Shown piece after piece: positions 53,446-63,770 of a stretch of DNA of 64,000 nucleotides. Positions within the stretch are counted from its first letter, which is position 1. Each line of letters starts with the position of its first letter. Origin of the DNA: Rehmannia glutinosa (lineage: Eukaryota > Streptophyta > Magnoliopsida > Lamiales > Orobanchaceae); contig CM071930.1 in NCBI GenBank assembly GCA_016081115.2, positions 11,203,419-11,267,418 of the forward strand. Reading direction: 5' to 3'. The notes below the pieces were generated by a model that made no database searches, had not been told where the DNA came from, and saw nothing but the letters and a program-made list of their open reading frames with translations. The position numbers and the translations under genes are program-made.

Positions 53446-54863
53446 ATGGCGGGCCAAGGAACCAACAAGGTCGGGGTAGACGCCGAGAGAGAGGCGCGCC
53501 ACGACGGCGGAGCCACACCAAACGACCCGAGGCTTTTGGGCTTCTTCCGATCGAGGCCGATGATTTGGAGAGATGGAGTAAGCTGGTCACCCGCTCGTTT
53601 ACACCGACGAGATATCCGACGCCCGAGTGTACCCAAGCCCTTTGGATACACGACGACGTTTGCGATTATTTGAGAGGTTGGGTGGACGCGTTCATGCAAG
53701 CAAGCGATGGCCGACTTATAGGAAACTAGCGCTGAGTTCCTTAGCACACTTGAAATATACCAAAGGACAACGAACTCCGAGCCCATTGAGATCCATTTTG
53801 GTGGGAAACAAGCTAAGGCGCATATATATCGCCCACTCAATTAAATTTTTGGGGTACCTATCGACGCCCCTTACAGCCAAAGATCGCCGTGATATGCTTG
53901 ATATGAATTAAAGCGGTTGTTGGTTCAGACACCAGAGACCGGCCTGATGCTCTATGAGGTGCGCTCATCTAAGGCCTCATCACTCCGGAACCCCGTCTTT
54001 CGCTATATCCAAAAGATCACCGCACACTCTGTCTTTGCCCGACACAATAACAGGGGCATGCAAGTGCGGGAGCTATACCTACCGTGGTGTATGCTAATCC
54101 ATACCCCCTTCAACACGACGACACATTTTGTAGAACACGCCGACTATCTAATTAAGCAGTCCGCGGGTATGATATTGATTGGGGGAATGATAACCCCTAT
54201 TGCTCGGTATTTTCGTGTCGATATAAGCGGATTGGAGCCCATTGAGGGCATTCAGAGAATTAATATGAATACCCCCCGCCAAATGAAGAAAATAATAGAA
54301 GAAGAGAACATAACATTCTTCCAACAAAGGGTTGGACCTGCCTTCCCACTTCCTAACCCGCAGCTCACATCTGTGGTTAAAAATGAGACTAATTGGCTGA
54401 TGAACTCTGAGGCGCATACCAGAGTCATGGAAGCCATGCTTGCGCAGAAAGGAGAAAGGTAGTCGGGTTGCCCGATGAGGATGATTTGGCAATTGAGGCG
54501 ATGAGTATGATCGGCAAGAAAGAGGTTTTGAGCCAGGTTTCTAGCAGGGGGTTTTGAGTAGGGGTTCCAACATGGGAAGCCCGGCATACCGGAAAGATCT
54601 CACCACGGTGAGGAGCGTGGGGGGCAAGCTTACCCGGACAGACTGTTTGCTCTTGAGAAGAGCATGAGGTAGCATCGGGATGATTTTCGGCAGCACCAGG
54701 ATGATTTCCAGCAGCACCAGGATGAGTTCCATACCTTCAGAACGGAACAAGAGCAGAGGTATCAGGCCCTGGAGCAGCGAGAATTGGAGATGTTGCAGAT
54801 GATGCATCAGGAACAAATGTGGCACATCTCCCAGGGCCACTTTCCGCCGCCATCCCCACAGTG
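53446..54863 (+). pseudogene. Athila ORF-1/env-like gene, frameshifted
   Basis: ATG at 53,446 (MAGQGTNKVGVDAERE). Pieces in three frames include FERLGGRVHASKRWPTYRKL, KFLGYLSTPLTAKDRRDML (53,627-53,911), and the long open part 53,917-54,462 with NPVFRYIQKITAHSVFARHN, ELYLPWCMLIHTP, GGMITPIARYFRVDISGLEP and PRQMKKIIEEENI, typical of the plant-specific 'ATHILA ORF-1' family. The C-terminal part contains three tandem copies of a 21-bp unit coding HQDDFQQ-like peptides (about 54,672-54,735). The function of this protein in Athila elements is unproven (env-like by position). Confidence 0.75.
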
Positions 54864-56303
54864 AGTCAGGTCCATTCCATAATTTCTTTGAAATTCTATC
54901 TTCTCTTCTATGCGCTATAATTTCATTCAAGTTTGGGAGGAGAGGTAGTATTTTGATTGAAGGGTGTGGCGATATTTGCATTCATATAGTTGCATGTAGA
55001 GCATATAGGTTGCATTACATTAGATGCTTGTTTTTTGATTTTAGCACGTTTATTGCTTTAGCACGTTTATTGCTTTCTTAGGTTTTAGGGAGTGAGTTGA
55101 CCGCTATTGTGTGCTTGTTGTGAACTTGGGAACATTCGTTGAATAGTTTATGTTATTTTGGATTGGGTGTTGAGCGTGAGTTGATCGGGTTGAGAATAGA
55201 TGATATGGAGCATGTGAATATTGAAATCATGGTTGATATGCTTTGAATTACGCAATTGCAAGCCTGTGAGCTTTTTGAGCCTTTACTGCTTTCATTATAT
55301 GCAGTCTTGTTTGTTGAATGAGTGTGTCATTCATGTTGATATGAATTCTAGAACTTGCTCTGGTATCTCTGTCGAAGTCACATATTGTATGCAATTTATG
55401 AAAATGATTTTAGGCCATTTTTGTTAAGCCTTTCAAGCCTTTTGCCTACCTAATGACATTTAATTTCCCTAGTTAGCCAATTTGAGCCTATTGCCTGATT
55501 TGTTTGGTAGCCACATTTCAAGCATTAACTTGATATATCTGTTACCCTAAAACTTGAGCGTATAACATTGAGTAAGGGGATTCAATAAGGTTGAATAGGA
55601 GGATATCGAGAATTTAGATAATGGTGTGCATGTTGGATGTTGGGAATTAAAAAAAAAAGAAAAGAAGGAAAAAGGAGGCTATACCCACAAAAGAGTCGAA
55701 AAATCGAAAAAAACAATCGACTGCATAAGTGAGTTGGCCGTAAATGAACTTATAGGCTGATAATTATGATGTAAGGCGAAAGAAAGTAGATTGTATGAAA
55801 ACAGGGGAGAAGAGAGATGTGATAAGAATAAGAGGTGATTGGGGTAGCATGTTTGATGTGAATGAGAATATTTGATTGAGAAAAAGATGTGCTTACCAGT
55901 CTATACGCTTAAGTTTGAGTCACTTTCTCCATATTTCCCTACCTTAACCAAAGAGCCTTCATTACAACCAAAAGAAAAGTCCTTTCGAATTATGAGTTGC
56001 ATACAATCGAGTGGCCAGAGATGTGAGACGATTTGCAAGCCTATGGTAATTCTTCAACATTGATATGATTTGAGCGAATACACGTCCCTTATTATTCTAG
56101 AGAGGAGAGTATACTCTTTAAAGTATGTGCCATGGTTTTAATTGACTTGTGCTCTGTGTTAAATATTTCAAGCTTGGTTGATTTATTGCTTGACTTCTAT
56201 GGATAAATGACATGAATTGTGAAGCGTTGTTCTTGATTTGCCTTTCATTACTCCCAATTGAGTTTTGTCTTGTTTATAAAGCGTTGACGGGACTGTCAAT
56301 ATT
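54864..56303 (+). other. Athila 3' non-coding region
   Basis: No coding. It contains a tandem TTTAGCACGTTTATTGC pair (about 55,041-55,075), a purine run AAAAAAAAAAGAAAAG near 55,650 and the phrase AAGAGTCGAAAAATCG, usual in the 3' part of Athila elements. Confidence 0.6.
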
Positions 56304-56318
56304 ATAAGTTTGGGGGTT
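56304..56318 (+). other. Athila polypurine tract
   Basis: ATAAGTTTGGGGGTT directly precedes the TG taken as the start of the 3' LTR. Confidence 0.55.
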
Positions 56319-57687
56319 TGATTGGTATGTGTTTTGCATGTATTTTGGGCTTAATTGTAGTTAGAATTAGTTGTTATACATGCATTACTTGAGTGAATTG
56401 GGCTTTATTTTCATTTTTGTGGAAAAGGTATTACGCTTTGCTCGTTTTGTAGGAATTGAATGATGTTTGTAGCATTTTGGCAACAATTCGGAGCATTGCG
56501 GTAAAGGACCGCAAATACTTGAGGTAACGCACGATGTTTTGAGTTGAATCGAGAAGAAGTCGATTTAACCGGTAAGAAGCGGAAAGAAACAAACACTTAT
56601 TAGCTCAAAAAAGTGACGGGTAGGGCGTCGTCCACAAGATGACCCGTGCGCCAGCCTGAATCGAGACTCAAGCCACGGCACCATGCACGGCTGGTCGTGA
56701 CGAGGGGCGACGGCCCGTGCGCTCTTCAGCGAAAGAAAAATTCCCTACGGCACCCACGACGGCCGGGCATGCGCTAGGGACACGGCTCGTGCGTCTGTGC
56801 GGGAAAATAGAGTTTGACAGATTCTCAACTAGGTTTTTACCAAAATGAAGTATAAATAGAGACGAGGCGGCCACAAACGAAAAAACACTTACTTTTGCCC
56901 TAAGTTTTCTCATTCCGTCGTATCATTTACTTTCGATTAGTTAGATATGAATTTGAATAATTTGTCTATGAATTATTTATTTCCCATGTCTGGCTAAACA
57001 TCTTGTGATTCCTGGGTTTGGGATTAAGTTAATGGATACTTTTGTTGGATGATTAATTGTAATTGAAGTTATTGTTTTCAAACCTTATTCGAGTACTTTG
57101 TTTTAATTCTTGTTTTATCAAAATGCGTTTAGTTTAACATGCTTTGATGTATTGATTCATAATTCGAGAGATGAGTTTCAATACTAGATCTGTGAGTACT
57201 TGACATGAATATTTGCAAGATTGAGAAGTTTGTGAATATTTCTGAGGATTTATAATCTTTTATGCTTTTGGGAGTTGGATATCTTATGTTGAGTAGAGAT
57301 GCTAGCATAGATAATCCAATCAACGTTTTTACATACATCTCGAGAGAGAGGGTAAAATACTTTTCGTGTTTGTATTATAGGAAGAATAATAATAACTTTG
57401 CTTGTGATTAATCGATAATAAAGGGGATATTAATCGAAACCATAACCCAGGAACCCATTCATCTCCTTGATCTTTCAATCAATCTTTACTTTGTCTTTTT
57501 AGGATAAATTGTTGTCTTAGTTTTACAAAACCAAATCACTCAATTTCGATCGTGCGGATAAAAATAAGACTATTAAAATCTCAATACTTAGTATATTAAT
57601 TTATTAGTCTCTCGTGGATTCGACCTTGCTAACCCTATTCTATAAACTACACCGTACACTTGCGGTGAGTTTGAAATAAGGCGAACA
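56319..57687 (+). repeat. Athila 3' LTR
   Basis: About 1.37 kb, TGATTGGTATGTG..GGCGAACA. It has a GC-rich array with ~72-bp period (CCCGTGCG at 56,643, 56,714; CTCGTGCG at 56,786), a TATA box GTATAAATAG at about 56,850, and the typical U5 end with CTCGTGGATTCGACC and CACCGTACACTTGCGGTG. The left boundary is less certain than the right. Confidence 0.75.
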
Positions 57688-58174
57688 TTTATTAGTTCAA
57701 ATTTATGTTGATGATATTGTATTTGGTGCTAGTAATGAATCTCTTTGTAAGAAATTTTCAAAGTTAATGCAAGGTGAATTTGAGATGAGTATGATGGGGG
57801 AGCTCAATTTCATTCTAGGAATCCAAATAAAACAATGCCAAGAAGGGATTTACATATCACAATCAAAGCACACAAAAGAACTTCTAAAGAAGTTCGCACT
57901 GAAGAATGAAGAATCGTCACTACTCGATGACAACCAACGCCAAGTTAGACAAGGATGAAAAAGGCAAGTCGATTGATGAATCAAAATATCAAGGTATGAT
58001 TGGTAGTTCACTTTACTTAAGCAAGTAGACCCGATATTCTTCATGGTGTATATCTATATGCTCATTTTCAAAGCAATCCCCAAGAATCTCATATGAATGT
58101 CTTTAAAAGAATTTTTCGATATTTGAAAGGCACTATTTCATATGGCTTTCAAAGAAAAATTTTCATTCTTTGGT
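57688..58174 (+). pseudogene. Copia A: reverse transcriptase fragment
   Basis: Resumes with VQIYVDDIVFGASNESLCKK (YVDD at about 57,700-57,715), QGEFEMSMMGELNFILGIQI, GIYISQSKHTKELLKKF, then the RT-RNase H connector with frameshifts (PIFFMVYIYMLIFKA region). It stops at the fold-back junction. The text is the same as that of copia B (58,640-58,175, minus) at about 88-90% identity by eye. Confidence 0.85.
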
Positions 58175-58645
58175 TAAAACAAGCCATATGAAATAATGCC
58201 TTTCAAATATCGAAAAATTCTTTCAACGACACTCATATAAGATTCTTTGGGATTACTTTGAAAACGAGCGCATAGGTATACAACTTGAAGAATATCGGGT
58301 CTACTTTTGTTAAATAAAGTAAACTACCAATCATACCTCGATATTTTTATTCATCTACTGACTTGCCTTTTTCATCTTTGTCGAGCTTGACGTTGGTTGC
58401 TATTGAGCGTGTGTTCTTTCTTTCTTTCAATTTTGAACTTCTTTAGAAGTTCTTTGGTATACTTGGATTGTGATATGTAAATATCTTCTTGGCATTGCTT
58501 AATTTGGAGTCTAAGGAAGAAATTGAGCTCCCTCATCATATTCATTTCAAATTCACCTTGCATCAACTTGGAAAATTTCTTACAAAGAGAATCATTAGTA
58601 GTACCAAAAATAATATCATCGACATAAATTTGAACTTATAAGCAA
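57698..58645. repeat. Large palindrome where copia A (+) meets copia B (-)
   Basis: The left arm (57,698-58,150) and right arm (58,182-58,645) are inverted copies of the same copia segment. At the centre, ATTTCATATGGCTT (left) and AAGCCATATGAAAT (right) are perfect inverses separated by 32 bases. The loop bases (TCAAAGAAAAATTTTC..) continue the copia text of the left arm. Both arms therefore end at the same copia coordinate. Confidence 0.88.
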
Positions 58646-59040
58646 TCTTGCCCTTTTTCGAAAACCAAGAGAGTAGTATCAACTTTACCTCTTGTAGATC
58701 CATTTTGCCAAAAAAAAAGAGCTAAGTCTATCATACCATGCTCGGAGTGCTTGTTTTAAACCATATAAGGCCTTTTTAAGTTTGTAAACATCATTTGGCC
58801 TTGAAACATTTTCAAACCCCGGAGGTTGTTTTACATAGACTTCTTCGAATAAAACCATTTAGAAAAGCGGATTTAACATCCATTTTGTAAAGCTTGAAAT
58901 TTTTGAAACAAGAATAGGCAAGTAAAATATGTATATCTTTTAAACGTGCAACGGGTGCAAAAGTTTCATCATAATAAATACCATATTCTTGACAATACCC
59001 TTGAGCCACTAACCTTGCTTTGTTTCAAAAAATACTGCCT
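58175..59040 (-). pseudogene. Copia B: reverse transcriptase
   Basis: Minus-strand pieces: QEYGIYYDETFAPVARLKDI and KLYKMDVKSAFLNGF (58,812-59,009), the YVDD motif region at about 58,640-58,620, and QGEFEMNMMRELNFFLRLQI (58,372-58,566). A frameshift lies near 58,720 (A-tract). The C-terminal end is the fold-back point. Confidence 0.85.
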
Positions 59041-59043
59041 TGG

Positions 59044-60330
59044 TCATCGAGTTTGCTCCAGAATACCCATTTTGTACCAATAATAGTTTGTGATGGATGA
59101 CCAAACATCATTCCTTTCAAATTGATTCAACTCCTCTTGCATTTCTAAATACCAATCCCCATCTTCAATTGCTTCCTTTGCATTTTTAGGCTCTTTTTGA
59201 GAGATAAGAGCTTTCTCGGCAATATTTCTTCTAGTCATTACCTTGTCTAAATGATTCCTAAGTATGAGATCATATAGATGATCTCCTTTGAATTTTAGAA
59301 GGAGATCTGAATTATAATCTTTGTCTTCTTGTGGAACATTTGAAGTTGAAGGTTGATAATTTGATGTAGAAGGTTGATCATTTTGAGCATCATTTGGAAT
59401 AATTGGTTCAATATCATCTTCTTCATCACTTTCATCATTGGGTATCCTTTCAACACCTGAAGCTTTATTGAATTTGACGTGAATGGATTCTTCAACCATG
59501 CCAGTCTTATTGTTAATTTGATATGATTTACTATTGGTAGAATACCCCATAAATATTCCTTCATCGGCTTTAGGATCAAGTTTGCCCAATTGATCCTTAG
59601 TATTCAAAATAAAAAACTTACACCCAAATATTTTGAAGTAACTAATATTTGGAGTTTTTCCTTTCCAAAGTTTATACGGTGTTTTATTCAACTTGGGACG
59701 AACGTATACTCGATTAATAACATAACATGCGGTACTTACAGCTTCGGCCCAAAAATATTTTGGAAGAGAAAATTCATTGAGAATTGACCGACTCATTTCT
59801 TGAATAGTCTAATTCTTTCTTTCGGCTACTCCATTTTGTTGTGGTGTTCTTGGAGCCGAAAAAATGTGAGCATATCCATTGGTTTCACACAAGACTCTAA
59901 ATTCACCATCAAATTCACCGCCTCGATCACTTCGAATAGACTTAATGGTATCCTCTTTTTTATTTTCAATAAGTCCACAACTTAGCAAACTCATTAAGCA
60001 TCGCTTTTATTAGCAAGAAAAATAGCCCAAGTATATCTAGAATAATCATTGACTATAACAAAAGTGTAATATTTTCCACTTAGATTAGCAGTACCAATAT
60101 CCCCATACAAATCAAGATGAAGTAATTGTATAGGCTTGGTTGTGGAAATTTCATTTTTGGGCTTAAAACTACTTTTTAACTAATTTATTCTTTTGACAAG
60201 TGTCACATAAGCCAAGATTTTCAAAACTCAATTTGGGTAGTCCTTTTACATGTTGGTTTTTGTAAATATTTTGCAAATTTTTGTGTCCAACATGTCCAAG
60301 TCGCCTATGCCATAAATTAGTTAAATCATT
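59044..60330 (-). pseudogene. Copia B: integrase and linker
   Basis: The long piece 59,796-59,044 has LPKYFWAEAVSTACYVINRV, ISYFKIFGCKFFILNTKDQL, the acidic/Ser-rich linker NDESDEEDDIEPIIPND and QKEPKNAKEAIEDGDWYLEM before the RT. The core Asp motifs (IRSDRGGEF, 59,994-59,809; LLHLDLYGD region near 60,110) and the CDTC-type pair (about 60,205) lie upstream in other frames. Breaks: a stop near 59,810 and frameshifts around 60,000 and 60,180. Confidence 0.85.
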
Positions 60331-60685
60331 ATTGGCGACAAGACAAGAAACTTTTGACTAACCAAATCACTTGTACAAATTTTGTAAAGATTACCTTTTC
60401 TATTTGCTTCACAATAATTTTATCATTTTTAAGAATAAGGCATTTTTCTTTATTGAAAATAACATTGTAATTTGAATCAAAAAGTTGGCTAACACTTATC
60501 AAATAAAACTTAAGCCCATCAACTAAAAGAACATTACTAAGAGAGAAAGAAGAGTTATCAATTTCTCTATTTTCAAGAATATTTCCCTTGCCATTCCCGA
60601 ACATAACCATGCCTTCTTCTTGGAGCTTGATGTTGGTAAAAAGTTCTCTCTTTCCAGTCATGTGGCGTGAACACCAGCTGTTCAC
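60329..60685 (-). pseudogene. Copia B: protease region
   Basis: NSWCSRHMTGKRELFTNI (60,685 on) followed by NVLLVDGLKFYLISVSQLFD. The catalytic DSG is replaced by NSW at this place. This is the empty-site version of the segment that carries copy 2 in copia A (at about 60,513-60,500). Confidence 0.8.
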
Positions 60686-60691
60686 GAGCCT

Positions 60692-62037
60692 TTATAAATC
60701 TTCCATAATTTTTAAATGAATCATTTTTAGGTACCCTGTAATTTTGGGATCCATGGGGGTTAGTCTTGAGACTTTTGGGTCTCCGAAATAACTAAAGCTA
60801 TTTTTCAATTTACAATCATTGGCATAGTGTCCATTTTTACCACAATGAAAACAAGAAATAACATTAGGACTACTAGCACGTATAAAAATCGGACCTAGGT
60901 TATTTTTCTTAGAAACATTTTGAAAAGGTTTATAACCAAGTCCTAATTTAGAATGTTCACTTCTTTGTGCATCAAGAATTTTTATAACCATATACGTGCT
61001 TAAATTAAAACGATGCACATCTTTTTTCAAATTTTCAATCTCTTTTGTGAGCATTTGTTTTTTGGAATCAAGAGCATGCTAATTAGTAATAGTGATAGCA
61101 TGTGCACGATCAATTGATTCATAAGAAGTAAATAAATTTTTTTCTCCAATTTGAGCTCTTTATACTCCCTTTTCAAAAGTTTGTATTTGCATATCATATC
61201 TCTAAATTCATTTTGGAGTTCATCATAATCAAATTGCAATTCATCAACTAAAGAAGAAGATGAAGAATTAGAGCGTACCTCATTGTTTTCATCATCTATG
61301 ACCATGAGACCATGTTCGGCTTCTTCTTCCTTGTCGGATGTGGCAAGTAGCTCATCCTATGTTTTTGCTTAGGCGTTTAGAGCTTTCTTCTTGGGAAAAG
61401 ACTTTTTCTTCTTTCGCTCCTCATCCGCTAATTTCGGACAATCGGCTATGTTGAGTCTGGGTTTCCCGCATTTGAAGCATGACTTGTCTCTTGACTTTCT
61501 TGCCTTATTTTTATTTACAAACTTGCAAATTTTCGGACAAGAGCGGTCGTCTCCTCATCATCTTCATCACTAGCATAATATGAAATATTAGACGAGGATG
61601 CTAAGCCTTTAAAAATGATTTGCATACCCAATTGAGAGGTGGATGGTTTGTTTTCCTCTCTTTAAGATATACTTCGTAGATGAGGAGATTCCCTATGAGC
61701 TCATCAAACTTGAGAGTTTTGAGATTTTGAGCTTCGTGATTGCCGCTCACTTTTTCCAACCATGAACCGGGAGAGCATTATCGTCACTTACCGATTCGAG
61801 AAAATGACTTCTTGTCATTATCGTCAAATTCCTTGAAGGTCTTGAGAATCGAGGTGTCATCCGCCTATTTCTTGGTTGGTTGAGTTATCCCTTCAATAAC
61901 CGCATTCCATATGTCAAACCCGCACCTTGTAAAAAGCATTTCATTCGGTCTTTCCAAAAAGCATAATTGTTGGTGTCGAATAGTGGTGGCTTGTTGGTGG
62001 AGGCACCGATTGTGAGGTAGCTTCCACTCATAGCCAT
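60692..62037 (-). pseudogene. Copia B: gag, frameshifted
   Basis: Met at 62,037 (SMAMSGSYLT), then NKPPLFDTNNYAFWKDRMK. A first zinc-knuckle region near 61,480-61,430 is disrupted. A second knuckle is intact: CFHCGKNGHYANDCKL at about 60,855-60,805 (CX2CX4HX4C). Between them is an acidic, coiled-coil-like part (DELQFDYDELQNEFRDMI, about 61,255-61,195). Confidence 0.82.
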
Positions 62038-62087
62038 GGATCTTTCCTCTTTATTTGTAATGAAGAACGGGCTTGCCAAAGAGTTTG

Positions 62088-62099
62088 GTTGTGATACCA
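62088..62099 (-). promoter_or_regulatory. Copia B primer-binding site
   Basis: TGGTATCACAAC on the minus strand, two bases inside the LTR end; the TGGTATC core of the tRNA-iMet complement is kept. Confidence 0.75.
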
Positions 62100-62101
62100 C
62101 T

Positions 62102-63316
62102 TGTTAGTCCAGTGGCTACGATAATCTAGAGGAGGGCGAATAGATTATGCCAATTTTCCGATTTGTGCCCCTTTTTTTCGAATGAAGAAAAAATAGCAAG
62201 ATCGGAAGTGCGGAAAAATAAACAAAACTCGATTATTTAAAGAGGTTCAACCCACTAGGGCCTAATCCTCTACCACCCCGGTATATCCGAATTAGATTTT
62301 CGAAAAGAAAAAGAAATTTTATTAATAGATACCATAACTATTACACCTTCACATTGAAGAGTACAACACTCTTCTTACAACACCACCAAAAAGATTACCA
62401 CAATATTTTTTCACCTATGAAGAGTACCACACTCTTTAACACCTAGAATCGCCCAAATGTGCTCTTACCACAAGAACACTTAACAAGGATATCTTGTTTT
62501 GGATGATTGAAATAAATTCAAGATTACAACTCGATAGAAGTATATAACTTTGAAGTGCAAGTGTAATCAAGAATAAAGCCTAGTACTCAAAATGTGCAAG
62601 TGAAACACTTAAGTTAAACACAATGAGAATATGAAAGTGAAGAGCATAGATTGCTTGTGTTGTTGTACGTCGTTGCTTCAATCCTTCATCTATTTATAGG
62701 AGAGGTCTTGGATTTGATTTTCAGACATAGAATCCTCATTGGAGATGGAAATCTACAAAAAAAAATGCAAATCATATGGAGATTATAGCTATTAGAAATC
62801 AATCCCTTAAAATCATGAAACGTTGTCTGTTGCACAACGGATAGTTTGCTGATAAAACATTAGGTCGACTGGTTGACCTCTGATACAGAATTTGAAATAA
62901 CACAAAAAAACACTTATTGGACCGGTCAAGTGGGTGCTCGACCGGTCGAACCCCTGTTCGACCGGTCGGTCCCTTATTGGACCGGTCCAACACCCACAAT
63001 TTTCAATATTGAGTGTTCTATAATTTGATTTCGAACTTTAGGCACCGATCGACCTCAACCAAAATCCTTCTGTCTCTTTTCTGTTTCAGAAATCAAACTT
63101 TCAGGCATGGGTTGACCTCTAGGGCGACCGGTTGACCACGAAATGGAAGTGTTGTCTAATTTTTGTCAAAAATAAACTTCAAAAAATACTTCGAAAAATT
63201 AGTAAAAATATTTTATATCGATTAGGAGTATTTGGACAACATTTAGGGACATTGTTTTTGTGAATTACTCAGTTATATAAAATCATCAAAATTACGATAA
63301 AAATATTTATCTAACA
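62102..63316 (-). repeat. Copia B 5' LTR
   Basis: 1,215 bp; minus-strand start TGTTAGATAAATATTTTT, end CTAACA. It contains four ACCGGT palindromes at exactly 20-bp spacing (62,921, 62,941, 62,961, 62,981) in its upstream (U3) part. It is longer than the 912-bp LTR of copia A. Confidence 0.88.
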
Positions 63317-63770
63317 TTAATAGTCTTTTTTAGATTCCAAAGGGGGGAAACATGAAATAAGCTCAAAGAAGATAAAAAAAAGCTCGCGAAAAAAGCTATA
63401 AGTTGTGGATGAAAAAGCTGAAAGCTGAGAATGAATCTTAGTTCAATGGATGCATTATGGACTTTTACATATGACTAATGATTTCTTTTTGACAGGGGGA
63501 GGTTCTAAGCTCTTGAAATTCAAGCTTAAATTGTAAAAGCTGAGATTTCAGCTCTTATTTGTTTGCTTCTATACCCACTCTTGATTTGCATGTTGATAGG
63601 GGGAGCTTTTATAAAATATTTTGAAAAATCTTTGTTCTTATCCTTATGATTCTTATGCATGGAAAGTGTCATTTAAAATGGATAATTATTTTTTACCGGA
63701 AAACTTGTTTCGTTTTCAAAATCGATCTCCTAAAATTGTTTTGGTTTGTAATCATCAAAAAAGGGGAGTT
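63317..63770 (+). other. Copia A 3' non-coding end with polypurine tract
   Basis: Purine-rich and non-coding (AAAGGGGGGAAAC near 63,339). It ends in AAAAAAGGGGAGTT immediately before the LTR start at 63,771, the usual 3' end of a copia internal region. Its orientation is that of copia A. Confidence 0.7.

Larger units (their letters stand above)
51032..57687 (+). mobile_element. Athila-type Ty3/gypsy element, 5' truncated and internally deleted
   Basis: From the left junction the element begins in the middle of gag; no 5' LTR or primer site is present. It has the gag C-terminus and protease (51,032-52,140), the end of pol (GCGCTTGTTGGGAGGCAAC at about 52,479-52,497), a GC-rich spacer, the Athila ORF-1/env-like gene (53,446-54,863), a long non-coding part with purine runs, a polypurine tract and a 3' LTR (56,319-57,687). 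RT, RNase H and integrase are absent. The right junction is clean: the LTR ends in ACA and copia A resumes at 57,688. Confidence 0.82.
58175..63316 (-). mobile_element. Ty1/copia retrotransposon B, inverted, 3' end missing
   Basis: Same family as copia A in opposite orientation: 5' LTR 62,102-63,316, primer site, gag, protease, integrase and RT up to the palindrome centre. The RNase H and 3' LTR are absent. The LTR's outer end (63,316) joins directly to the 3' non-coding part of copia A, so B appears inserted near the 3' end of A and then lost its distal half together with the matching part of A. Confidence 0.85.

Noticed and set aside
63311..63321. Target duplication for copia B (TTAAT at 63,317)
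   Set aside because: The partner site would have been on the lost 3' side of B, so the duplication cannot be shown.
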